From Desulfobacteraceae bacterium (GTDB taxonomy: Bacteria; Desulfobacterota; DSM-4660; Desulfatiglandales; B25-G16), in NCBI GenBank assembly GCA_028572035.1, contig JAPVWE010000011.1, positions 1 through 13,707 on the forward strand: DNA of 13,707 nt, written 5' to 3'. This document shows, in pieces, positions 6,698-13,707 of this stretch. Every line of letters begins with the position of its first letter. Position 1 is the first letter of the stretch. Below the pieces are notes generated by a model that was given only the letters and a program-made list of their open reading frames with translations, had not been told where the DNA came from and did not search any database. A program made the position numbers and the translations under genes.

Positions 6698-9076
6698 ATG
6701 GCAACCCATAAAAGATATGCCGCCTCAAGCATAAAGGTCCTAAAAGATTTAACGGCCGTCAGGAAAAGACCGGCTATGTACGTTGGAAACACATCAACAG
6801 AAGGACTTCACCGTTTGTTATATGAGGTTGTAGATAATAGTGTAGACGAAGCATTAGCCGGTTACTGTGATAAGATAAATATCAGGATATTAGGCGATAA
6901 CAGTATTATTATAAAAGACAATGGAAGGGGAATACCGGTAGATATACATAAAATAGAAAAACTACCAGCCCTTGAGGTTGTAATGACCAAACTCCATGCA
7001 GGGGGTAAATTTGATGATAAAAGTTATAAAGTATCTGGAGGCTTACATGGCGTTGGTGTTTCAGTTGTAAATGCACTTTCTGAGTATCTCGAGGTCGAGG
7101 TATATTTAAATAACACTGTTTATCATCAAAGGTATGAGAGAGGTGTAACTGCTACCCCGCTAGAGATAATAGGAAAAACAAAAAAGAGAGGAACCAGCAT
7201 CCATTTCAGACCTGACGAGAAGATATTTGATAGTATAGATTTTAGTTTTGATATCATTTGCCAAAGGATGAGAGAGTTAGCTTTTCTAAATATAGGGTTA
7301 AAGATAACTATTTACGATGATAGGGCAGAGAGGGAAAAAGAGTTTTTTTATAAAGGAGGCATAGTATCCTTTGTAGAGTATCTTAATCAAAACCAGGATG
7401 TTATACATCCTAAACCTATTTACATACATGGAGAGAAAAACGACGTTAGTATCGAAATAGCATTTCAATACAGCCGTTCTTATATCCAAAAAATATTTTC
7501 TTTTGCTAATAATATCAACACGAAAGAAGGTGGTACCCATCTAATTGGCTTTAAGGCAGCCCTAACAAGAAGCATAAACTCTTATTTCCAAACAAGTCAG
7601 CAAAACAAAAATGTAAGGCTTACCGGTGATGATGTACGGGAAGGGCTCACTGGGGTTATAAGTGTTAAGTTAAGAGAGGCACAGTTCGAGGGTCAGACCA
7701 AAAGCAGACTCGGGAACAGTGAAGTAAAGGGTTTGGTTGAAAACATAGTAAACGAAAAACTCACCACTGTATTTGAGGAAAACCCATCCATAATAAAAAA
7801 TATTCTGAATAAGGTTATCGAGGCGGCAACAGCAAGACAAGCTGCACAAAAAGCGAGAGAGTTAACCAGGAGAAAAGGAGTTTTGTCCGATAGTTTCTTA
7901 CCAGGAAAACTTGCTGACTGCCAAGAAAGGGAGTCCGAAAGGTCTGAGGTGTTTTTGGTAGAAGGGGATTCAGCGGGCGGATCTGCGAAACAAGGAAGGG
8001 ACAGGAGGTTTCAGGCGATCTTACCACTTAGGGGAAAGATACTAAACATCGAAAAGGCCCGTTTTGATAAGATGTTGTCGAGCACTGAAATAAGGACCAT
8101 AATCTCTGCCTTGGGGGCAGGTATAGGCCAAGAGGAATATGATCTTTCAAAGCTTCGCTATGACAAGGTGATTATTATGACGGACGCTGATGTTGATGGA
8201 TCGCACATAAGAACCCTTCTGTTGACCTTTTTTTACAGACAGATGCCAGACCTCGTGGAAGAAGGCCATCTATATGTGGCAAAACCTCCTCTTTATAGAA
8301 TGAAAGATGGAAAAACAGAGGTGTTTTTCCACAATGAAGATAGTTACAATTCTTATCTCATAGATAGAATTTCGCAAAAGGAAATAGTTCGGGTAGACGG
8401 GCGAAAGAATATCTCAGGGAAAAAACTTCATTCATTGCTGTATACGTTGATTGATTATCTCGATAAGACCAACACCATAACGAGAAAGGGTTATAGTGGT
8501 AGGTTTTTGGAGTTGTTGTGTCAAAAAGGCATTAATAAAAACCACACAAAAAGCAAAGACCTAATTATCTCCCTATCTAAAGAATTTGAGAGAGAGGGTT
8601 TTACTACCGAAGAAATAATCTTTGATGAAGAGCATAATAGGTATGAATTACTATTACGGGATCAAAAGAGTAATGGATCCCTCTTTAGGCTTAATTGGGA
8701 GCTCTTAACCTCGCCCGAATTTCGAAAGCTATTGAGCCTCAATCAAGAGCTTAAGGATCTGGACAGCCCCTTCTTTTTGGTCGGTGATGAGAAGAGCCAA
8801 ACAAAGATAGAAACAAAGGAAAACCTTGTTGAATATCTGGTGGACAAAGCAAAGAAGGGGATTGTGATCCAGAGATACAAGGGTTTAGGTGAGATGAATC
8901 CTGAACAATTATGGCAGACAACCATGGATCCAGAAAGAAGGAGCTTGGTAAGGGTGACAATTGAAGATGCTATAGCCGCGGATGAGATCTTTACCTTGCT
9001 TATGGGTGATAAGGTTGAACCCCGAAGAGAGTTTATTCAGAATAATGCCTTGGAGGTAACGGAATTAGATATCTAG
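6698..9076 (+). CDS. gyrB: DNA gyrase subunit B
   Basis: GyrB supplies ATP hydrolysis and the TOPRIM metal site of gyrase, which with GyrA introduces negative supercoils. The GHKL ATPase domain shows catalytic Glu43, Asn47, Asp74 with the NGRGIP loop, the GGLHGVGVSVVN lid, and the QTK loop with Lys335. The TOPRIM domain shows EGDSAGG (422-428) and the metal-binding DADVD (496-500). The 792-residue length reflects an insert of roughly 170 residues in the C-terminal half, before QRYKGLGEMNPEQLW (about 725-739), as in E. coli and other Gram-negative GyrB. This separates it from the shorter Gram-positive enzymes; the QRYKGLGEMNPEQLW motif argues for gyrase rather than topoisomerase IV. Only 3 bp separate it from dnaN, with no good Shine-Dalgarno site of its own, so translational coupling is likely. 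Confidence 0.97.
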   Translation: MATHKRYAASSIKVLKDLTAVRKRPAMYVGNTSTEGLHRLLYEVVDNSVDEALAGYCDKINIRILGDNSIIIKDNGRGIPVDIHKIEKLPALEVVMTKLHAGGKFDDKSYKVSGGLHGVGVSVVNALSEYLEVEVYLNNTVYHQRYERGVTATPLEIIGKTKKRGTSIHFRPDEKIFDSIDFSFDIICQRMRELAFLNIGLKITIYDDRAEREKEFFYKGGIVSFVEYLNQNQDVIHPKPIYIHGEKNDVSIEIAFQYSRSYIQKIFSFANNINTKEGGTHLIGFKAALTRSINSYFQTSQQNKNVRLTGDDVREGLTGVISVKLREAQFEGQTKSRLGNSEVKGLVENIVNEKLTTVFEENPSIIKNILNKVIEAATARQAAQKARELTRRKGVLSDSFLPGKLADCQERESERSEVFLVEGDSAGGSAKQGRDRRFQAILPLRGKILNIEKARFDKMLSSTEIRTIISALGAGIGQEEYDLSKLRYDKVIIMTDADVDGSHIRTLLLTFFYRQMPDLVEEGHLYVAKPPLYRMKDGKTEVFFHNEDSYNSYLIDRISQKEIVRVDGRKNISGKKLHSLLYTLIDYLDKTNTITRKGYSGRFLELLCQKGINKNHTKSKDLIISLSKEFEREGFTTEEIIFDEEHNRYELLLRDQKSNGSLFRLNWELLTSPEFRKLLSLNQELKDLDSPFFLVGDEKSQTKIETKENLVEYLVDKAKKGIVIQRYKGLGEMNPEQLWQTTMDPERRSLVRVTIEDAIAADEIFTLLMGDKVEPRREFIQNNALEVTELDI

Positions 9077-9191
9077 ATAATCAAGATAAATGCCCAAACT
9101 TGTAAGTGCCTAAAGTGCCTGAAATTAGGGATTTTAACTTTAGGCACTTTTAACTTTAGCACACTTTAGGCACTTACCTTAAGGAGAGAAC
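9077..9191. repeat. gyrB-gyrA spacer with three copies of a palindromic motif
   Basis: A perfect 16-bp inverted repeat, GTAAGTGCCTAAAGTG (9102-9117) and CACTTTAGGCACTTAC (9162-9177), encloses another copy of the right-hand motif, ACTTTAGGCACTT, at 9137-9149. Half copies (AAGTGCCT at 9113-9120, ACTTTAGCAC at 9153-9162) are packed around them. The left arm could pair with either right-hand copy, giving two exclusive hairpins in the gyrB-gyrA transcript. The cluster is flanked by CTT on both sides (9099-9101, 9178-9180), which is too short to prove insertion. No T-run follows the outer stem, so it is not a standard terminator. It may be a small dispersed repeat or a regulatory RNA structure. Confidence 0.6.
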
Positions 9192-11618
9192 ATGAATGCT
9201 TTAAGAGGAAGAGATTTAGATACTGTTACCATAGAAGAAGAGATGAAACGATCCTATCTGGAATATGCCATGAGTGTGATTGTTGGCAGGGCATTGCCAG
9301 ATATACGTGATGGACTTAAACCTGTTCACAGGAGAGCTCTTTTCGCTATGGAGCAATTAAAGAATTATCATAACAGGCCATACAAGAAATCTGCCAGGGT
9401 TGTGGGTGACGTCATTGGAAAGTATCATCCTCATGGTGATGCAGCCGTTTATGATACTATTGTAAGGATGGCCCAACCCTTCTCCATGAGGTATCCTCTA
9501 ATCGACGGACAAGGCAACTTTGGCTCAGTAGACGGTGACCCACCGGCAGCTATGAGGTATACGGAGATTAGGATGCACGAGATAGCCGAAGAGTTCTTGG
9601 CAGATGTGGAAAAAGAGACAGTTGACTTTGTATCCAATTATGATGGTTCCTTGCTGGAACCTGTTATCCTCCCTACCACTATACCAAACTTACTCATTAG
9701 TGGCTCATCGGGTATAGCGGTAGGTATGGCTACGAACATACCACCACATAATCTTCATGAAGTGGCTGATGCTATCATGCATATCATAGATAACCCAGAC
9801 ATAACGTTAAAAGAGCTAATGACTGATTTACCCGGTCCAGATTTTCCAACAGCCGGTTTTATCCATGGAGAGCAGGGGATTCAAGAGGCCTATTCCACCG
9901 GCAGAGGAATCATCAGGGTCCGGGCCCGGGCATTTGTTGAGAAGGTAGGAGATAATAGAGAGCGGGTAATCATCACCGAAATACCGTACCAGATTAACAA
10001 GGCAAACTTGCTTAAGAGCATAGGAGAGTTAGTTAAAGATAAAAAGATAGATGGAATAAGCGATATACGGGATGAGTCAGACCGGGAAGGATTGCGGATA
10101 GCAATCGATATCAAAAGGGGTGCTATGGCCTCGGTGATCCTCAATCGTCTCTATAAGTTCACACAAATGGAAACATCCTTTGGAATTATTATGCTGGCCA
10201 TTGTAAACGGAAGACCAGAGATCTTAGATCTTAAGCAGATAATTCAGCACTTTATCAACTACAGAAAGGAAATAATTGTTCGTCGGACATCCTTCGCATT
10301 AAGAAAGGCTGAGACAAAGGCCCATATTTTGGAAGGGCTGAGGGTGGCATTGGAACACCTCGATAGGGTCGTTGAAGTGATTCGCTCCTCAGCTACACCT
10401 TCAGATGCTAAGGTGAGACTGATGGAGAGATTTCAGCTTTCAGATACCCAGGCCCAGGCCGTTCTGGATATGAGGTTGCAGAGATTGACTGGTCTGGAAA
10501 GAGATAAGATAAGCGACGAGTATAATACTACCATTAAGGACATTGAGAGATTTAAGGCCATTTTAGGTAATGATGCCCTTGTCTTGGATATTATAAAGAA
10601 GGAAACGAGAGATATTCAGGAGAAATATGGCGATGAGCGGCGAACTGAGATAATCAGAGATGTTCAGGATATGGAAATCGAAGACCTGATCGTAGAGGAG
10701 GATATGGTTATCACTGTAAGCCATGCAGGCTATATCAAGAGAACTCCAATAAGTCTTTATCGGGCCCAACGAAGGGGCGGGAAGGGGGTGTCTGGGACAA
10801 AAACCAGAGAAGAGGATTTTGTGGTAGCGATGTTTATTGCCTCTACCCATGATTATCTCCTTTTTTTTATGAACACAGGCCGGCTTTACTGGAGAAAGGT
10901 ATACCAGATACCCGAGGCAGCAAGAATTGCCAAAGGGACGGCTATCGTAAATTTGTTAAACCTACAACCAGTTGAGCAGATAGCCACTATCTTATCAATA
11001 AAGGGTTTTGAGGATGGAAAGTACATAGTTATGGCAACCAAGAACGGCCTGGTGAAAAAGACAGATCTTTCTGCCTACAGTAGGCCCAGAGCAACAGGTA
11101 TTGCTGCTTTAAAGATAAATGAGGGTGATGAGTTGATAGGGGTTAGGGTAACCAATGGGGAGCAGGATATCTTTTTGAGTTCAAAGACGGGAAAGGCAAT
11201 ACGATTCAATGAGAAGGGCCTAAGAAGTATGGGTCGCATGGCCGCAGGAAATACAGGGATACGACTTGGTCGCGAGGACCAGGTAGTCAGCATAGAGATT
11301 CTGAACGAGGGTGCAACCATCCTCACCATCACAGAGAATGGTTATGGAAAGAGGACAGAGACAAAAGAATACAGGGTGCAAAAGAGAGGTGGCAAGGGTG
11401 TCTTTTCAATAAAGACATCAGAGAGAAATGGCCCTGTAGTAAGCGCTAGTCAGGTAACAAAGAATGACGAGTTGATGATTCTGTCAGGAGAAGGGAAGAT
11501 CATTAGAATACGGTCGGCCGATATTTCAGTTATAGGGCGTCATACCCAGGGAGTAAAGCTGATAAATCTCGATACCCCTGAGAAGGTTGTAGCAGTAGCC
11601 AGATTGATGGAGGCGTAG
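9192..11618 (+). CDS. gyrA: DNA gyrase subunit A
   Basis: GyrA cuts and rejoins DNA and wraps it for supercoiling, acting as A2B2 with GyrB. The 808 residues start with the winged-helix breakage domain, with catalytic Tyr123 in AAMRYTE, followed by the tower and coiled-coil region. A six-bladed pinwheel domain follows, with the wrapping motif QRRGGKG (the GyrA box, 526-532) and a second blade copy QKRGGKG (730-736). The complete GyrA box supports gyrase rather than ParC. The quinolone-determining region reads HPHGDAAVYD: Ala84 stands where E. coli has Ser83, and Asp88 matches Asp87. There is no acidic C-terminal tail like that of E. coli GyrA. AAGGAG (9181-9186) precedes the ATG by 5 nt. The gene follows gyrB, separated by the repeat cluster. 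Confidence 0.97.
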   Translation: MNALRGRDLDTVTIEEEMKRSYLEYAMSVIVGRALPDIRDGLKPVHRRALFAMEQLKNYHNRPYKKSARVVGDVIGKYHPHGDAAVYDTIVRMAQPFSMRYPLIDGQGNFGSVDGDPPAAMRYTEIRMHEIAEEFLADVEKETVDFVSNYDGSLLEPVILPTTIPNLLISGSSGIAVGMATNIPPHNLHEVADAIMHIIDNPDITLKELMTDLPGPDFPTAGFIHGEQGIQEAYSTGRGIIRVRARAFVEKVGDNRERVIITEIPYQINKANLLKSIGELVKDKKIDGISDIRDESDREGLRIAIDIKRGAMASVILNRLYKFTQMETSFGIIMLAIVNGRPEILDLKQIIQHFINYRKEIIVRRTSFALRKAETKAHILEGLRVALEHLDRVVEVIRSSATPSDAKVRLMERFQLSDTQAQAVLDMRLQRLTGLERDKISDEYNTTIKDIERFKAILGNDALVLDIIKKETRDIQEKYGDERRTEIIRDVQDMEIEDLIVEEDMVITVSHAGYIKRTPISLYRAQRRGGKGVSGTKTREEDFVVAMFIASTHDYLLFFMNTGRLYWRKVYQIPEAARIAKGTAIVNLLNLQPVEQIATILSIKGFEDGKYIVMATKNGLVKKTDLSAYSRPRATGIAALKINEGDELIGVRVTNGEQDIFLSSKTGKAIRFNEKGLRSMGRMAAGNTGIRLGREDQVVSIEILNEGATILTITENGYGKRTETKEYRVQKRGGKGVFSIKTSERNGPVVSASQVTKNDELMILSGEGKIIRIRSADISVIGRHTQGVKLINLDTPEKVVAVARLMEA

Positions 11619-11637
11619 TGAAGGCATGCCTTTCTTT

Positions 11638-11643
11638 GGAGGG
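11638..11643 (+). promoter_or_regulatory. Shine-Dalgarno site favouring the internal birA start
   Basis: GGAGGG at 11638-11643 lies 3 nt before the ATG at 11647. The upstream in-frame ATG at 11626 has only AAGG one base away. The spacing at 11647 is short but resembles that of dnaN in this window, so 11647 is preferred with moderate confidence. Confidence 0.45.
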
Positions 11644-11646
11644 CCA

Positions 11647-12468
11647 ATGTCGTATGTATTAGAGGATTGTCCTCTACCGGAGATAATCCGAGAAAGGCTA
11701 CCAGGTTCTCTCTTTGCAAGGCATGTTTATTATTTTCCCTTGATTGGATCAACAAATGCCTATGCCAGAGAACTGGCTCAAAAAGGGGGGGCAGAGGGGA
11801 GCTTGGTGATAGCGGAAAAACAGGCCAAAGGGCAGGGTAGAGTAGGCAGGCAATGGCATTCCCCCTCACACAAAAACCTCCTCTTTTCTATTATATTTAG
11901 ACCACCTTTTTCCATAGAGAGAGTTTTTTCTCTTACCATGCTCACCGCACTTTCCCTGGTGGATGCAATACATAGTATGACGGGCCTGAAGGCCTTAATA
12001 AAATGGCCCAACGATGTCTATTTCAAGGATAAGAAAATGGCAGGCATCTTAACGGAGTTTTCAGCACATGAAAAAATGGTTGAATATGCCATTGTAGGTG
12101 CAGGGCTCAATGTCAATTGGAATATTAAAGGTAAATTAGGGCTTAACCGGTTGGCTACCAGTCTGGCACAAGAAATCGGGCATCCAGTGTCCAGGGTTGA
12201 TCTGCTTATAAGAATCCTTGAGCTCCTGGAGAGAAATTACCGGCTTCTTTTGAAGGGTCAAGATAGCTTTATCAACAAGCGATGGAATGAACTTTCTATG
12301 GTAATTGGCAAAGAGGTCTTGGTTGATTCCTCCAATGAGAGGAAAAAGGCTATGGCCAAAAGAATTGATAAAAACGGGGCCCTGGTTATCGAAGATGAAA
12401 ACGGTAAAGAGGCAACTGTTGTCTGCGGCGACCTAACAGTACTGTTCCCTTCCCTACCGAACAGCTAA
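11647..12468 (+). CDS. birA: Biotin--[acetyl-CoA-carboxylase] ligase, class I without HTH domain
   Basis: Biotin protein ligase activates biotin with ATP to biotinyl-AMP and transfers it to a Lys on biotin carboxyl carrier proteins. The catalytic domain shows GSTNAYAREL (34-43), the biotinyl-AMP loop GQGRVGRQW (62-70), KWPNDV (119-124) and KKMAGIL with the active-site Lys130, followed by the small C-terminal SH3-like domain. There is no N-terminal winged helix as in E. coli BirA, so it is not expected to repress biotin genes. The likely start is 11647 (273 residues); an ATG at 11626 would add seven. It lies close behind gyrA and is probably cotranscribed with it. Substrates could include acetyl-CoA carboxylase and, if present, a biotin-dependent glutaconyl-CoA decarboxylase. 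It ends 2 bp from the converging gene. Confidence 0.93.
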   Translation: MSYVLEDCPLPEIIRERLPGSLFARHVYYFPLIGSTNAYARELAQKGGAEGSLVIAEKQAKGQGRVGRQWHSPSHKNLLFSIIFRPPFSIERVFSLTMLTALSLVDAIHSMTGLKALIKWPNDVYFKDKKMAGILTEFSAHEKMVEYAIVGAGLNVNWNIKGKLGLNRLATSLAQEIGHPVSRVDLLIRILELLERNYRLLLKGQDSFINKRWNELSMVIGKEVLVDSSNERKKAMAKRIDKNGALVIEDENGKEATVVCGDLTVLFPSLPNS

Positions 12469-12470
12469 CA

Positions 12471-13706
12471 TCAGAAAAGATATATCTGGTGGCTGTCTGG
12501 ATTTTTGCCAAAGAAGGTAACGTCGTCAATTTTTTTCACCTTTGGCCCCCGGCAAAGTGTGTAGAGCGTCCTCTCTATTCCAATACCTCCACCGTAGGTT
12601 TCTGGGAAGGTTGATCTTCCCGCGTCATCTTTCATGCTAACTGTCAACAAAAATGGTCCGTATCCATCGAGCTGATTGATGTTTTCAATATTCCCTTCTT
12701 CTATGATAGGCCTTACGGGGATGACTTTATTATCCAGGAGTCTTTCTATGATTGATTCGTAAAGCCATTCTCTTATGGCCCCGGAAATGAGCTCCCGGGC
12801 CTCGGTCTGCTCACCGGTGTCCCGATTAATGCTTTTGGCGCACATGTCATAGTTATAGACCATGTCAGAGGTCACCTCAGCTGATGTTATCTTTCCATCC
12901 GGCTTCAGGTAAGGGTATATAAGATCATAGTTTTCTCTTGGGATGCCGGTAATCCAGAAAAACTGCGATGATGTCTCCTTTCCTACCCTCGTTTCACACT
13001 CTTTCGGCCCATACTTTTTTTTGGATTCATCATAGGCGAATGAAGGGAATGGCTGCTTGGGGATTTCTATGGCGACCCCAAGCTCCTTTAACTCATCTGT
13101 ATTCTTCTCCACCACCTTTGCCATGCTGTGTATCAACATCCTTTCAAAGAGGTCTTTGGCAGCGGCCATATCCTCCCTGAGAATCTCTTTTACCTCGTCT
13201 GGCTTATGGAGATAGGTCTCAAAATCAATACCCCGATTTCTCCTTACCTCCAGATCCATCTGGCTGAAGTCAATGATATATTTTCCCCTCTGGATTCTAT
13301 CAGGGCTCTCTACCTCGAGCCTGATATTAGGAGAGTCAATGAATATACCCTTTATCTTCGGATGATGGCAGGCCAGAAACTTGGAATAGATCATGCTGTG
13401 GGTCAAAACATAATGAAGGCCTTTGTAAGATATGGATGGTACATGTTCTACATCGTGGGCGAGCGGGTCCGTAACTGGACTTAGTTGTACCCTTTCAATA
13501 TTACAAAGACCCTCATCAGCCAGGAATTGGTGCATGGCTGTTACGAAGGTGGCTCTTATGGATACGGCAGCAAGGAGGGTATCCCCCATCCACTTTTGAT
13601 AGTAATATTTTTCAATATATTCCTTGAGGCTCGACCCGCCTTCCTTGAGGGCCGCCTGGAAGCCAAAAAGGGCATCTCCAATCCTGGTAATTCCTTCATC
13701 TTTCAT
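12471..13706 (-). CDS. AsnRS-like class II synthetase core, probable archaeal-type asparagine synthetase (AS-AR), possibly 5' partial
   Basis: The protein is a class II aminoacyl-tRNA-synthetase catalytic core with no N-terminal OB-fold anticodon-binding domain. Motif 1 lies near LADEGLCNIERVQLSP (62-77), motif 2 is NIRLE (127-131; Arg129 and Glu131), and motif 3 is GGGIGIER (372-379; Arg379). Beyond these motifs, the stretches LSPVTDPL, LTHSMIYSKFLA, SPNIRLE, DFSQMDLEV, FWITGIPRENYD and a SAEVTS-like loop match, from memory, the Pyrococcus AsnRS-related protein AS-AR. AS-AR makes asparagine from aspartate, ammonia and ATP. Asparagine synthetase activity is therefore inferred; tRNA charging is unlikely without an anticodon domain. 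It is longer (411 residues) than the archaeal protein (about 290), mostly through extra sequence at about 155-235. The visible ATG begins one base from the window edge, so the true start may lie outside. Confidence 0.75.
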   Translation of the reverse strand: MKDEGITRIGDALFGFQAALKEGGSSLKEYIEKYYYQKWMGDTLLAAVSIRATFVTAMHQFLADEGLCNIERVQLSPVTDPLAHDVEHVPSISYKGLHYVLTHSMIYSKFLACHHPKIKGIFIDSPNIRLEVESPDRIQRGKYIIDFSQMDLEVRRNRGIDFETYLHKPDEVKEILREDMAAAKDLFERMLIHSMAKVVEKNTDELKELGVAIEIPKQPFPSFAYDESKKKYGPKECETRVGKETSSQFFWITGIPRENYDLIYPYLKPDGKITSAEVTSDMVYNYDMCAKSINRDTGEQTEARELISGAIREWLYESIIERLLDNKVIPVRPIIEEGNIENINQLDGYGPFLLTVSMKDDAGRSTFPETYGGGIGIERTLYTLCRGPKVKKIDDVTFFGKNPDSHQIYLF

Positions 13707-13707
13707 G

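Noticed and set aside
12471..13706. Conventional asparaginyl-tRNA synthetase
   Set aside because: The N-terminal OB-fold anticodon domain is missing in the visible 411 residues, and the shared segments match AS-AR better than AsnRS. An upstream extension beyond the window remains possible.

Overview
The window is a chromosomal housekeeping segment, probably from a member of the Desulfobacterota (the former Deltaproteobacteria). Three things support this inference. The YidC has a large periplasmic domain and GyrB has the Gram-negative-type insert, so the cell has two membranes. The acyl-CoA dehydrogenase resembles the glutaryl-CoA dehydrogenase of Desulfococcus. The order yidC-jag-mnmE is the usual origin-proximal cluster. 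There are no rRNA, tRNA or CRISPR sequences and no complete insertion sequence. All eight genes look intact, although the last may run off the right edge.

Layout. Positions 1-237 are non-coding. They hold a 93-bp MITE-like element (69-161) with CAGGG...CCCTG ends and perfect 9-bp flanking duplications, followed by a good sigma-70-type promoter. That promoter reads into yidC (membrane protein insertase), jag/khpB (KH-R3H RNA-binding protein) and mnmE (tRNA U34 modification GTPase). After a 128-bp gap with its own candidate promoter comes a glutaryl-CoA-dehydrogenase-like acyl-CoA dehydrogenase. Next is a 323-bp gap that is about 78% A+T over most of its length and rich in direct and inverted repeats. 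It lies between the yidC-jag-mnmE block and the dnaN-gyrB-gyrA block and is a candidate replication origin, although dnaA is not in view. dnaN and gyrB are 3 bp apart, with no recF between them. A 115-bp spacer with three copies of a palindromic motif separates gyrB from gyrA. birA (biotin protein ligase without a DNA-binding domain) follows gyrA closely. On the opposite strand, ending 2 bp from birA, is a stand-alone class II aminoacyl-tRNA-synthetase-like enzyme that closely resembles the archaeal AsnRS-derived asparagine synthetase (AS-AR).

How the genes fit together. YidC, KhpB and MnmE serve membrane protein biogenesis, RNA metabolism and translation. DnaN, GyrB and GyrA supply the replication clamp and the supercoiling engine. 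BirA activates biotin enzymes. The acyl-CoA dehydrogenase is the one catabolic gene and may feed a biotin-dependent glutaconyl-CoA decarboxylase encoded elsewhere. I found no clearly new multi-gene system. The items most worth checking are the MITE upstream of yidC, the origin-like gap, the gyrB-gyrA repeat cluster and the bacterial AS-AR-like enzyme.
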